From positions 31,001 to 95,000 of the forward strand of contig JAXCGZ010001894.1 in NCBI GenBank assembly GCA_037179515.1: a DNA stretch of 64,000 nucleotides, in the 5' to 3' direction. This document shows positions 1-9,995 of this stretch, in pieces. Positions within the stretch are counted from its first letter, which is position 1; each line of letters begins with the position of its first letter. The position numbers and the translations under genes were made by a program. The notes beneath the pieces are model-generated. The model had not been told where the DNA came from and did no database searches. It was given only the letters and a program-made list of their open reading frames with translations. The stretch comes from Halocaridina rubra. Its lineage: Eukaryota; Arthropoda; Malacostraca; Decapoda; Atyidae.

Positions 1-1
1 A

Positions 2-106
2 CATGTTCATGGCAAGGACAATGACCTTGCTGATCTACTAAGTCGACGGTCGTTACCCTCAAATGAGGAAGCTGGTGCTGTTAGCCTAAATTTGGCTAGT
101 CAGTAA
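2..106 (+). CDS. C-terminal end of gypsy-type pol polyprotein (element G1, truncated by window edge)
   Basis: The frame opening at base 2 reads HVHGKDNDLADLLSRR and ends at TAA 104-106. The same residues end the RNase H part of element G2 at 15086-15190 on the minus strand, with only a few substitutions (for example LADLLSRR against LVDLLSRR). It is therefore the last 34 codons of the pol of a second copy of the same LTR retrotransposon, in opposite orientation, continuing to the left of the window. No stop interrupts this short piece. Its host function is nil; it would encode the C-terminal edge of RNase H. Confidence 0.85.
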   Translation, partial: HVHGKDNDLADLLSRRSLPSNEEAGAVSLNLASQ

Positions 107-741
107 AGATTACTTCTCTAATGTGTTGTTTATTTTTATGTTTATCTTTTATGTCTTTAATACTGTACTGTACTTGTTTACTTTAGCGTACAAACGTTAT
201 TCCTAATGGAAAACGAAAAAGATGAAGAATAATTTTTTGATCGTAGTTTTATATTTCCCTTTGTGGGACTTTGAAAGCCAGAACTTGGCAGAAACATTTT
301 AGTTTAGTGCTGAATAGCTGAATGTTTTAAATCCAGTCGCCAATGTTAATGACGACGTGGTTCAAATGTTTAATTTGCGTATACTGTATTTTATTTTGTA
401 TATTATATTATTGCCTTCTTGCATGTGAAGCATTCATAAACTTAAATATTGATATTCACTGATATCTAATTGTGATTTAATTTTCTTGAAATTTGAATTT
501 GATCACATTTCTTTTATGTTTTGCATGTCATTTAATGTTTTGTTTACAAGACTTGTTTACTTTTACTAATAGTATGATATGTTCCAGTGGTGGATCCCTT
601 TCTTATTGTTCATTTGTTCTTTTCCATGAGAAGGATATCTCATCCCTCATAATAACACTGAAGTCACCGTAACTTCCTCTGTTCTTTTTTCGCCTTCTGT
701 AGTAGAATTTTAGTAAATCAATATTCTCTAGAAAGGGCCTT
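107..741 (+). other. 3' untranslated region of element G1 ending in the polypurine tract
   Basis: About 620 bases lie between the pol stop and the LTR, with no reading frame of note. The matching interval of G2 (14448-15085, minus) has the same length and aligns along its length. The last bases before the LTR, 729-741, read tagaaagggcctt. They are purine-rich and directly precede the TG that opens the LTR, the expected place for the plus-strand primer. No env-like gene is visible in this interval in either copy. Confidence 0.7.
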
Positions 742-2662
742 TGTGACAGAGTGTTTCGCTCAATGTCAACAGAGGCTGTTAGATGCCTAAAAAAATAATT
801 CCCTTTAACATAACTGTTATTTTCTAACTAAAAAAATTAATTCCCACTTCTTGACTTTTGCAGATTATGATTATTTGCAATTTGTATTTTTGCTTATAGC
901 TAATTTTAAATAGCTTATTTACTCTTCTTGTACGTGTAGAAGTATAGCCCCAATATAAAGGCTGCTCCTATTTTTCTGTCTGCTACGAGCCAAGAAAATA
1001 AAGAAAAAAATAACCAGTAACCTAACTTTTCATTATTATTCTCGTTTTATTTTATTTGCTTCCACTTGTTGCACCTAAAAATACTGTCTCTCCCTTGCAT
1101 CTCTGCTATAATTGCCTGCCAGGGACCACCACTAAAATAGTCCTTAAAATGATATCAGAGCCAATTACTGCTCTAGGAATGTCTCCTACAGATGACGTCA
1201 CGAGGAACAAGGAGACGCTCTCTTTTGGCGCCGAGACTGCCCAGAGGCAACATCTCGCCTGGGTAGTCTAAGTTTATTTAAAATCTCATTACGTGGCATC
1301 TTCACAGGAATTCATCTAGCACAACAAGGAATTCATCTAGCACAACAAGGTGAGGGATAGTGTATGGTAAAGCTCGTGGGTCAAGCAAATTGGTTTATTT
1401 TCGAGAATTAGTTACATTCGTTACTGGATAAATCTTATGGATTTCTATTCTCAGATTCCACTCCCAGTCACACGAAATTTTGTAGATTACCACACTGGAA
1501 TCTCACATGCCAAAGTTAATTCCTTAACCTGTAAATTACAGCTGATATATATTGCTGAGAAGTTTCTTATCACTGAATGTGATAAACGAAAATCTCATCC
1601 TCTGAAGACTGGTTATGAGCCCGTAAAAATCTATCTCTCTTCCTAATAAATTCTAATTTCATTTTACCCCTTTCTATCATCGTAAATAAAGTGTTTTACT
1701 TCAAAAACTCGTCAATAAAGCTATTTGCCAAAAAACAAAATTGCAAATATTCAAAAGGTAATTTTTCCCAGTTGGCTATGCAAATATTTCTTGTTAACCA
1801 CAATTTAATGAATGCATACCGTATTTATCTTGCTAATTCTTCATATGTTGGGGATAAAGTGTTTTGAGTTATAAGTTGCAAATACCTCAAAAGGTGGTTT
1901 TGCACCCTTTTTTCATTGCAATGTTCTTGATAACTAAAAGTGAATGAATACTGTATTTATCTCGTAGATTCTTCCTTTATCCTAAATAGAGTGTTACCAT
2001 ATTAATTATTAATCAGTAATAAGCATTGCAACTTTTGTGGTTGCCCACAATTTAAGGAATACATACAGTACTGTATTTGTCTTGCTTATTCTTTTATTGT
2101 GAATATATTGTTTTCTTTAAAACCAGTAAAGAATTAATGTTTGTATGCTATTATGGTAGCATAAATATTTCTGGTTAGCTGTGAATAACCTATATATATT
2201 CATCCAGTAGAATGCCATTGGAAACTCATTATATGTGTGCTCATGCTTTCAGTTTCCCATTATAAACAGTGTGTCATTTCTGTTTCTGAAATTGCAGTGT
2301 CCTGTATTCTACTCTGCCTGTGTGACAGAGGTAATCATCGAGTTGAGGCCAAAGTCTTGGCATACGTCCGTGGTGCCGGGAAACGAACTCATACTCACCT
2401 CCTCCGGGATTCGAGGCAGCATTTCATAAAATTTAATTTGAGAAATTTAATTCAATTCTTTTAATGTCATTGCATTTCCAAAATTAAAAGAAAGTTGAAT
2501 TCTGAGTTCCATTTAACCGACTAATGGTAATATAGATGGGGTGTTCAAGTACAAATATCTGTCCTGTCTGTTTGTGAGCTCTTAACCGAGCTCGGTACTT
2601 TGAGTCCCCTTAGTAAAACAGAATCTTAAAAAAAACACTCTATCATCCTAAACCCCCCCACA
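742..2662 (+). repeat. 3' LTR of element G1
   Basis: Starts tgtgacagag and ends about cccccaca. It aligns end to end with the reverse complement of 20475-22377 (G2 5' LTR, 1903 bp) and with the split LTR 7860-8205 plus 12895-14447. It is about 1.92 kb, long for a Ty3/gypsy LTR. It has visibly more differences from the two G2 LTRs than they have from each other, so it belongs to a separate, older insertion. The partner 5' LTR is outside the window. A 69-codon frame inside it (1437-1646) recurs in the other LTRs, but sequence identity alone explains that. Confidence 0.88.
954..960 (+). promoter_or_regulatory. TATA box in LTR (G1)
   Basis: TATAAAG followed by GCTGCTCC. The same motif occurs at the matching place in the G2 5' LTR (22159-22165, minus). 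It is the best candidate core promoter for element transcription, about 210 bases into the LTR. An AATAAA at 997-1002 follows closely. The transcription start is not known. Confidence 0.45.
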
Positions 2663-3755
2663 CAGATATAAGTAATAAGGTTAGATTCCTATTAACCTTC
2701 TATGGTGTAGTTGGTAGCGCCTTGACTTAGTAATTAGAAGTCCTAGGTTCGAGTCTCGGTCGGGGTAAAATATTATTCATGTTTTCACATATGTAATGTG
2801 GTTATTTGCTTACTGTAAAACCCAAATGAGATTGGGAATTGAATTAAATGCGAAAATGAAGCCATTAGTGAGGTTGGGGAATTAGTAATATGAAAATAGT
2901 GACATTCAGATAGAATGCGTTCATTCCTAAGTATAGCAGATATATGCTAAAAGGTTGATTTCCATTTAAACGTCTGTGGTGTAGTTGGTAGCGCATTGAC
3001 TTAGTACTTAGAAGTCCTAGGTTCGAGTCCCTGTTGGGGTAAAAAATGATTCATGTTTTCACATATGTAATATGCTTATTTGGTTATTCTAAATCCCGAA
3101 TGAGATTGGGAATTGAATTAAAGGCGAAAATGAAGGCACGAATGAGGTTGGGGAATCTGTAATATGAACATAGTGGCATTCAGATAGAATGCGTTCATTC
3201 CTAAGTATAGCAGATATAAGCTATAAGGTTGGATTCCTTTTAACCTTCTGTGGTGTAGTTGGTAGCACCTTGACTTAGTAATTATAAGTCCTAGGTTCGA
3301 GTCCCAGTCGGGGTAAAAAATTATTTATATTTTCACATATGTATTGTGCTTATTTGGTTATTGTAAAGCCCGAATGAGATTGGGAATTGAATTAAATGCG
3401 AAAATGAAGCCACGAGTGAGGTTGGGGAATCTGTAATATGAACATAGTGGCATTCAGATAGAATGCGTTCATTCCTAAGTATAGCAGATATAAGCTATAA
3501 GGTTGGATTCCTGTTAACCTTTTGTGGTGTAGTTGGTAGCGCCTTAACTTAGTAATTTTAAGTCCTAGGTTCAAGTCCCGGTCGGGGTAAAAAATGATTC
3601 ATGTTTTCACATAAGTAATGTGCTTATTTGGTCATTGTAAAGCCTGAATGAGATTGGGAATTAAATTAAATGCGAAAATGAAGCCATGAATGAGGTTGAG
3701 AAATCTGTAATATGAACATAGCAGCATTCAGATAGAATGCATTCATTCCTAAGTA
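2663..3755 (+). repeat. Four tandem ~273-bp units, each with a tRNA-like pol III module
   Basis: The modules are at 2695-2767, 2970-3041, 3242-3315 and 3517-3589, spaced 275, 272 and 275 bases. Each carries an A-box-like TGGTGTAGTTGG and a B box GGTTCGAGTCC or a one-base variant. GGTG/CGCC can form the D stem, and a partly paired acceptor stem (ACCTT with GGGGT) can be drawn. The anticodon arm is not canonical: GACTT/AAGTC leaves a 9-base loop. The ~200-bp body between modules is also conserved (attcatgttttcacat, gagattgggaattgaa, cattcagatagaatgc). A fifth unit lies at 58918-59235. It is best read as a tRNA-derived SINE or satellite amplified head-to-tail rather than functional tRNA genes. 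Confidence 0.75.
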
Positions 3756-3876
3756 CAGGTATTCCTCGGCTTAGGTCGTTTCGAGTTAAGTCGTTCTCGA
3801 TTATACGCAGGTTTTCAAAAAAATATATGGAAAAATTAAAAAAAAAAAATAAAAATAATGTTTACGTCATTATAAT

Positions 3877-4601
3877 CAACTTTACGTCTGTCCGCTACAA
3901 ATATTGGAATCATAATATCACTAGAAAACCATTAAAAGCACATGAAATCATGTTACTGTACAATAAATAAAAACAAAAGCAAATAAAATCATGTTATTGT
4001 ACAATAAATAAGAATAAAAGCATATAAAATCTTATTAAAATGCGTACAGTAGTTCCAATATCTACCGTTAGGTGTTGTCACTCGTCATTCTCACAAAACC
4101 GCTATTGTTAGCATTGTTAGCAAATTTACGTCTATCCGCTACAAATATTGGAATCATAATATCACTAGAAAACCATTAAAAGCACATGAAATCATGTTAC
4201 TGTACAATAAGTAAAAACAAAAGCGCATAAAATCATGTTATTGTACAATAGCTAAGAATAAAAGCATATAAAATCTTATTAAAATACGTACAGTAATCTA
4301 CCGTTTGGTGTCGTCACTCGTCATTCCCGCAAAACCGCTATTGTTAGCATTGTTAGCAACTTTACGTCTGTCCGCTACAAATATTGGAATCATAATATCA
4401 CTAGAAAACCATTAAAAGCACATGAAATCATGTTACTGTACAATAAATAAAAACAAAAGCGCATAAAATCATGTTATTGTACAATAAATAAGAATAAAAG
4501 CATATAAAATCTTATTAAAATACGTACAGTAGTTCCAATATCTACCGTTAGGCATCGTCACCCGTCATTCCCGCGAAATCACTATTGTTAGCATTGTTAG
4601 C
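3877..4601 (+). repeat. Three tandem ~240-bp repeats inside the Tigger-like element
   Basis: Units start at 3877, 4121 and 4357 (244, 236 and 245 bases). Each begins near tttacgtctgtccgctac and ends attgttagcattgttag. Within each unit there is a smaller internal duplication around atcatgttactgtacaat and atcatgttattgtacaat. Units differ by scattered substitutions and short deletions, so the triplication is not very recent. Confidence 0.9.
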
Positions 4602-4624
4602 TGTTCTCGTCATTGTCCAATAGG

Positions 4625-4694
4625 ACAACGACGACAAGAGCCAGAGTCAGCTGTTGATGTTGACGATCCACAACCATCTACGTCCGCGATTTAA
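4625..4694 (+). pseudogene. Possible transposase C-terminal relic
   Basis: One frame reads QRRQEPESAVDVDDPQPSTS and ends with TAA at 4692-4694. An acidic, proline/serine-rich tail of this kind is typical of Tigger/pogo transposase C-termini (family knowledge). The frame is too short to prove this. Nothing upstream in the element resembles the DDE catalytic core, so the element would be internally deleted. Confidence 0.3.
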
Positions 4695-5117
4695 ACCACC
4701 AAGGTAAATTTAAAATAATTTTTTTTTTATTAATATTATTGCAAAATAATAATTTCTGTATTTGTGTTTAACCTTAAAAAAGGCTTATATTTTATCATGA
4801 GATAACAAACCACATTCATAAATAATGCATCCGCGATGTACGGTAAACATCACCAAATTGTATTCGTAAACTTAATTACCTGCACTTTTTTTCTGTACTA
4901 TGCAGTATTAAATAATAAAATTTATTTGTTTGTAAGCTTAAATAGATTCTTATTAACCATATATTATTGAAAATTGCATTTCATGAATAAAGTACAGAAC
5001 TACGAATGGTTATTTTCACTATAGCCTAGCCTAGGCTAGCCTAGAGACAAGCTAATTCGATTTAAGTCGTTTTTCAACTTAAGTCGTCTCTCCTGGAACC
5101 AATTAACGACGTTGGGT

Positions 5118-6162
<1,045 letters not shown>

Positions 6163-6523
6163 TGATTACCTAATTGTGTTTACGGGAAAGAGCCCAAAGC
6201 TCGTATCTCCCCGTCTCCTCATCGGTTCCATTTTATACTTAGTGATACTTATCATACCTGTCCTTAAAACTATGGATTGAGATAGCATTAACTACCTCCT
6301 CGCTTAGCCAATTCCAATTATCAAATACTCTTACACTGAAAAAGTATTTCCTTACATCCTGCAAAGAAGTTTTCTTACCAAGCTTCAAACTATGACCTCT
6401 ACTTCTAGAGCCAGCCATATCAAAATATCGATCCCTATTCACTCTATCATAACCATGAAGGAATTTAAAGACTGTCACCATATCCCCCTCAATCTTCTAG
6501 CTTCGAGTGATGGTAAGCCTAAT
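6163..6523 (-). mobile_element. LINE A fragment A4 (CR1/L2-like 3' end)
   Basis: The minus strand carries the last ~90 codons of LINE A ORF2: [14 protein letters not shown], then [20 protein letters not shown], then [10 protein letters not shown] with its stop near 6239. The terminal sequence gattacctaattgtg follows. Homology to A1 stops abruptly near 6523, so the copy is 5'-truncated, as expected from incomplete target-primed reverse transcription. The ORF2 tail is unbroken over this stretch, suggesting limited age. Confidence 0.9.
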
Positions 6524-6630
6524 GTGGCACCTCTCATTCATTTATATGTTGTCATCTTGCAGTGGCACTGCTGCCTAGAGAAACCAAACCTGAGCTAACA
6601 TCGGAGATATAATTTTATTTTTATTGGCAG

Positions 6631-6718
6631 TTTTCAGTGTCACTATCATCCCCATTATGAGGGTGAACACAGACAGGTTGCAAATGGGGAATCAAGGTTG
6701 GAGGCCCTTCCAATATTA
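6631..6718 (-). mobile_element. SINE-alpha 3' half
   Basis: On the minus strand it reads ...ggaagggcctccaaccttgattcccc... to ...aatggggatgatagtgac. It aligns with the 3' halves of the copies at 49268-49440, 51588-51748 and 57553-57712. The tRNA-like head is missing. Confidence 0.65.
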
Positions 6719-6771
6719 AGCTATTTTTGGGGCTAGATACTTTGACTTAGCAACTTTGATACCGGCTTCAT

Positions 6772-6897
6772 AGCAAGTTTCCCTGGAAGTTTAGCGACCT
6801 TTGTTAGTCTTGTAGCAAGTTTCCCTGGAAGTTTGGCAACTTTGGTAAGATTCATAGCAAGCTTACCTGGAAATTTAGCGACTTTGGCTTAGAATTG
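6772..6897. repeat. 42-bp minisatellite, three units
   Basis: Units start at 6772, 6814 and 6856, each beginning agcaagtttccctggaagtt or a near variant. A partial copy precedes at about 6749. Nothing codes across it. Confidence 0.85.
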
Positions 6898-6920
6898 GCA
6901 ACGTTGCACACGCGCTCTGG

Positions 6921-6930
6921 TATAAAAAGG
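6921..6930 (+). promoter_or_regulatory. Orphan TATA box
   Basis: TATAAAAAGG in a locally GC-richer context (cgcgctctgg before, cggtgtcggc after). A purine start site would fall about 25-30 bases downstream near ggaacatcaag. It lies ~190 bases before the LINE B1 5' region, separated from it by a poly(A) run, so it may have served another element or LINE B itself. No long downstream frame belongs to it. Confidence 0.3.
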
Positions 6931-7098
6931 CGGTGTCGGCTGGAACATCAAGAATCTGAATTCCAGATCAAAACTTAGCACGAGGGTCTGCCCTCTCATT
7001 TTTATCTCTTACTTTATTTAATTTTCATGCTTTTCCCTCCAATTCCCCTATATACTTAATCCCACCCTCTTTTTTCCCCTCCTATCCTATCCCATCCT

Positions 7099-7121
7099 AA
7101 AAAAAAAAAAAAAAAAAAAAA
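7099..7121 (+). repeat. Poly(A) run
   Basis: Twenty-three consecutive A. It could be the tail of an unrecognised retroposed sequence covering part of 6900-7098. It marks the approximate left limit of LINE B1. Confidence 0.8.
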
Positions 7122-7859
7122 TTGAGTTTAGTCCAGCTCCAGCTCCAGTAGCGGTTGGACCTCTCCTCTCTCACTCTGCCAGCAGCCAATAGTAGAAGCC
7201 GACTCCACCCAGCAGCTAAAGCCGACTCTGCCCAGCAGATTAGCTCCCCACAACAGTCTGATTCCAGCTCCAGTAGTGATAGGACCTGCCTAAGCATCTC
7301 TGTCCTCTTTTCCTCCTCTCTTACGAGAACCAGAAAAAGAAGCAAAGCTTGTTTTTATTTTGTTTTGTGTTCCCGTTTTTGTTTTTAGGGAAAACAAGTG
7401 ACTGTGTCATATACCCCAAATATTTTTGCCTGCTCTTCTCTCTCTTTTATAAGAGTTGGGAAGAAAAGGGAAATAGAAAGTGTTCAGGTTTCTAATTTGT
7501 TTTTATATCTTTTGTGATAGGTAGTTGAAGCCTCTTCCTACCAGTGAAGTGAATTTCTCCTCCTCCACTTCATCCCTGATCTGAGGTGGAAGTTTCTACA
7601 AGGAAAAATAACCTAAGTATCTCTGTTTTCTTTTCTTCCTCTTTCACGAGAGCCAAAGAGAGAAACAGAAAGATTGCCTTGTTTTGTTGTTGTTGTTTTG
7701 TGCTCTTGTGTTGTTTTGTTTAATTGAACACATATTATTGTGTGTTCCATAATTCTATAGAAAGTGTTCAAATTTCAACCTTGCATTTATTCTGTTTGCT
7801 TTTCCCTCTCTTTAGAGAGCTGGGAAGAGATATATAAAAAAAAAACACGTGGTGCTGAG
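7122..7859 (+). mobile_element. LINE B1, 5' UTR part (left of the LTR element)
   Basis: This GC-richer leader continues beyond the G2 insertion at 22383: tctttagagagctgggaaga at 7811-7830 resembles cacgagagttgggaagaaag at 22411-22430. The leader is modular. Variants of ctctNNNacgagagNNNggaaga occur around 7314, 7445, 7640, 7808 and 22405, and two agctccagtag modules lie near 7140 and 7267. Tandem 5' UTR monomers often act as internal promoters in LINEs (general knowledge). The exact 5' end is unclear. Confidence 0.55.
7855..7859 (+). repeat. Target-site duplication of G2, left copy
   Basis: ctgag immediately before the TG of the left LTR, repeated at 22378-22382. Five base pairs is the usual size for Ty3/gypsy-type integration. 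Confidence 0.85.
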
Positions 7860-8205
7860 TGTTGGGGTTTAGGATTCTAGAGTGTTGTTAAGATTCTGTT
7901 TTACTAAGGGGACTCAAAGTACCGAGCTCGGTTATGAGCTCACAAACAGACAGGACAGATATTTGTACTTGAACACCCCATCTCTATTACCATTAGTCGG
8001 TTAAATGAAACTCAGAATTCAACTTTCTTTTAATTTTGGAAATGCAATGACATTAAAAGAGTTGAATTAAATTTCTCAAATTAAATTTTATGAAATGCTG
8101 CGTCGAATCCCGGAGGTGGTGAGCATGATTTCGTTTCCCGGCACCACAGACGTATGCCAAGACTTTGGCCTCAACTCGATGATTACCTCTGTCACACAGG
8201 CAGAG
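7860..8205 (-). repeat. 3' LTR of G2, segment 1
   Basis: Matches 20475-20820 with about six or seven substitutions (for example ttactaagg against ttacaaagg). Ends at cagag, where LINE A1 begins. The LTR resumes at 12895. Confidence 0.92.
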
Positions 8206-8914
8206 AAGCTGCCGTCCAGTTCTGCCTTGAAGGAAATTTAGAAGAGTTGCCAGAGGTGAAGCCATCACATCACATTACCTAATTTTTTGTGTAAACTGGG
8301 GAAAGCTCTTAAGCCGTTTACCTGATCCTGTGGTTCCATATATTGTTAAAATCAGTATCCTTCCCATTTATATTAACTTGTTAGTTAGTTTGATACACGA
8401 AATAATTGAATAAGTAAAAAAAAAAAAATATCCACCTGTCAACAGTACTGAGTTAAGTTGCCAAGTAGTACAGCTGTCTTATTTTCTCCATTTTTTTTTT
8501 TTGCTTTTCTTTTAGCTTTCTCTTTTACTATTTTGCTTTTATTTTGTATATATATTGAGTTAAATGTAAAGTCTAATCTTGTGATAACATACCTTGGTTA
8601 GCAAGTGAGTTTATCAGTTAGGAAGAATATATAGCAGAAACAGGTGGGTGCCACCTCAGACACAGGTTCAAATTTTTCCTTCAGGTTTGACTTTTGTTTT
8701 GTTGCATTTTTTTCTTTTTTTTTTGTCCTTAAATTACCATGGTCAAGTTTTTAAGTTAAGATGTGTGTTACCAGAAAAGAGATAAACTGAGTCACTAAAT
8801 AGCACTTATATGGAGATATAAAAATTCGGTGTGAAGCTTAATTAAAAGTTTTTCTCTTTTTTTTTTCCTCTTTCTCGTCTTCTTTCTATATTCTGTGAGA
8901 GGGAGAACATAAAA

Positions 8915-9995
8915 ATGACGCCATCTCTGTCCCAAACCTCTCCCATCCATGGGTCGGTAGGAGGGGTAGCCATCAGGAGACTCAAACAGAAAATCAAGAA
9001 TTTAGAGGAAATGGTTATAAGCCTTGATGATAAAATTCAGAATATGGCTGGAGAAATGAAAGAGAATGAAACACTCAGAGAGCAAATAAGATCTTTGGAG
9101 GAAGCAAATAAAGCACAAGGGCAGGAGAGAAAGGAACTAGAAAAAAGAATAAAGAAGCTGGAAGGGGAAAAGAGTCAACTAGAATCTAGACTTTCTAAAC
9201 AAGAAGATAAAAACCAACAGCTGAATGACAACCTAAAGGAATTAGATGTTAGTTCACTGCTCTCTTCTGAGAGAGACGAGATTGCTGCTTGGAATGTCCA
9301 GATTAAGGAAAACATTGAACACTTCAGAAAAGAGTTCCAGGAGCTGAATATGGAAAATGATGCCATGAAAACTTCCTTTGCTGATGCACTAAAGGGGAAT
9401 GTGGCAGTAAAAGAGGCTGTAAAGGTGGTGGAACTGGAAAACATACAAACAGTTGACTATAAAGAAACAGTAATCGAAAAAATGAAAGACGTTGTGATGG
9501 AAAGGGCAAACCCACTCATCAGACAGGCACTTGATAAGGAGAAGACAGTGGTAATCTCAGGCATAAGCGAGTCCCAGGAGCCAACATGGCAGGGGAGACT
9601 TGAAGAAAATAAAGCTAGAGTTGTAGACCTGATAAGAAAGCTTGGAGTAGTATGTGGTCCTGAGGATATTGTAAACATACACCAACTAGGTAAATATTCG
9701 AGGGAAGGAAAGCCGAGACCAACAAAAGTAACCTTTGAGAGAGGGGAAACATGTAGGGAAATATTGTTGAGAAAAAAAAAGTCTAAAAAACCTTCAAGAA
9801 TTCAAAGAAGTGTTCATTAGACAATACAGAACACAGGAAGAGATGGGAAAGATCAAAAACTTGTTGCAAGAGGCAAGAAGGTTAAATGATGAAAGAAATG
9901 AAGAAGAGAAGAAAAATTTTCATTACAGAGTTCTTCCAGACAAAGGGGAGATAAAGAAGATAATGACAGAAGATCAGGGGATGGGGCCTCATTAA
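8915..9995 (+). pseudogene. LINE A1 ORF1 (coiled-coil RNA-binding-type protein), one frameshift
   Basis: ATG at 8915 opens a 301-codon frame with a long Glu/Lys-rich coiled coil (roughly residues 20-125, heptads such as LREQIRSLEE) and a compact C-terminal region ([43 protein letters not shown]) resembling the trimerising, nucleic-acid-binding ORF1 proteins of CR1/L1-type LINEs. At 9771-9781 a run of nine A after TTGAG is one longer than the frame needs. In A2 the frame passes smoothly through the run into [17 protein letters not shown]. Here the same tail continues in the shifted frame 9810-9995, ending GMGPH and TAA. A homopolymer sequencing error is possible. The protein would package LINE RNA with ORF2 product. 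Confidence 0.8.
9914..9920 (+). promoter_or_regulatory. Candidate -1 ribosomal frameshift heptamer at LINE A1 ORF1/ORF2 overlap
   Basis: A AAT TTT in the ORF1 phase (codons aaa-aat-ttt) fits X XXY YYZ. The -1 frame is closed by TGA at 9899-9901 and open from there to ORF2. No ATG occurs in that frame between 9902 and the endonuclease domain. The same heptamer in the same phase is at 36898-36904 in A2. No downstream stem-loop or pseudoknot was identified by eye. Confidence 0.5.

Noticed and set aside
1437..1646. 69-codon frame kept in all three LTRs
   Set aside because: The LTRs are nearly identical DNA, so a shared frame is expected. Substitutions change residues freely (for example LPVTRN against FPYTRN), and there is no start context or domain.
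2695..2767. Possible true tRNA genes
   Set aside because: The anticodon arm does not fold as 5 bp plus 7 bases, the acceptor stem is only partly paired, and the module repeats inside a 273-bp unit; SINE or satellite is the better reading.
9175..9678. Minus-strand frames opposite LINE A1 ORF1
   Set aside because: Shadows of the purine-rich coiled-coil coding sequence; the same applies to minus frames opposite the 30919 gene (31317-32138) and the RTE ORF.
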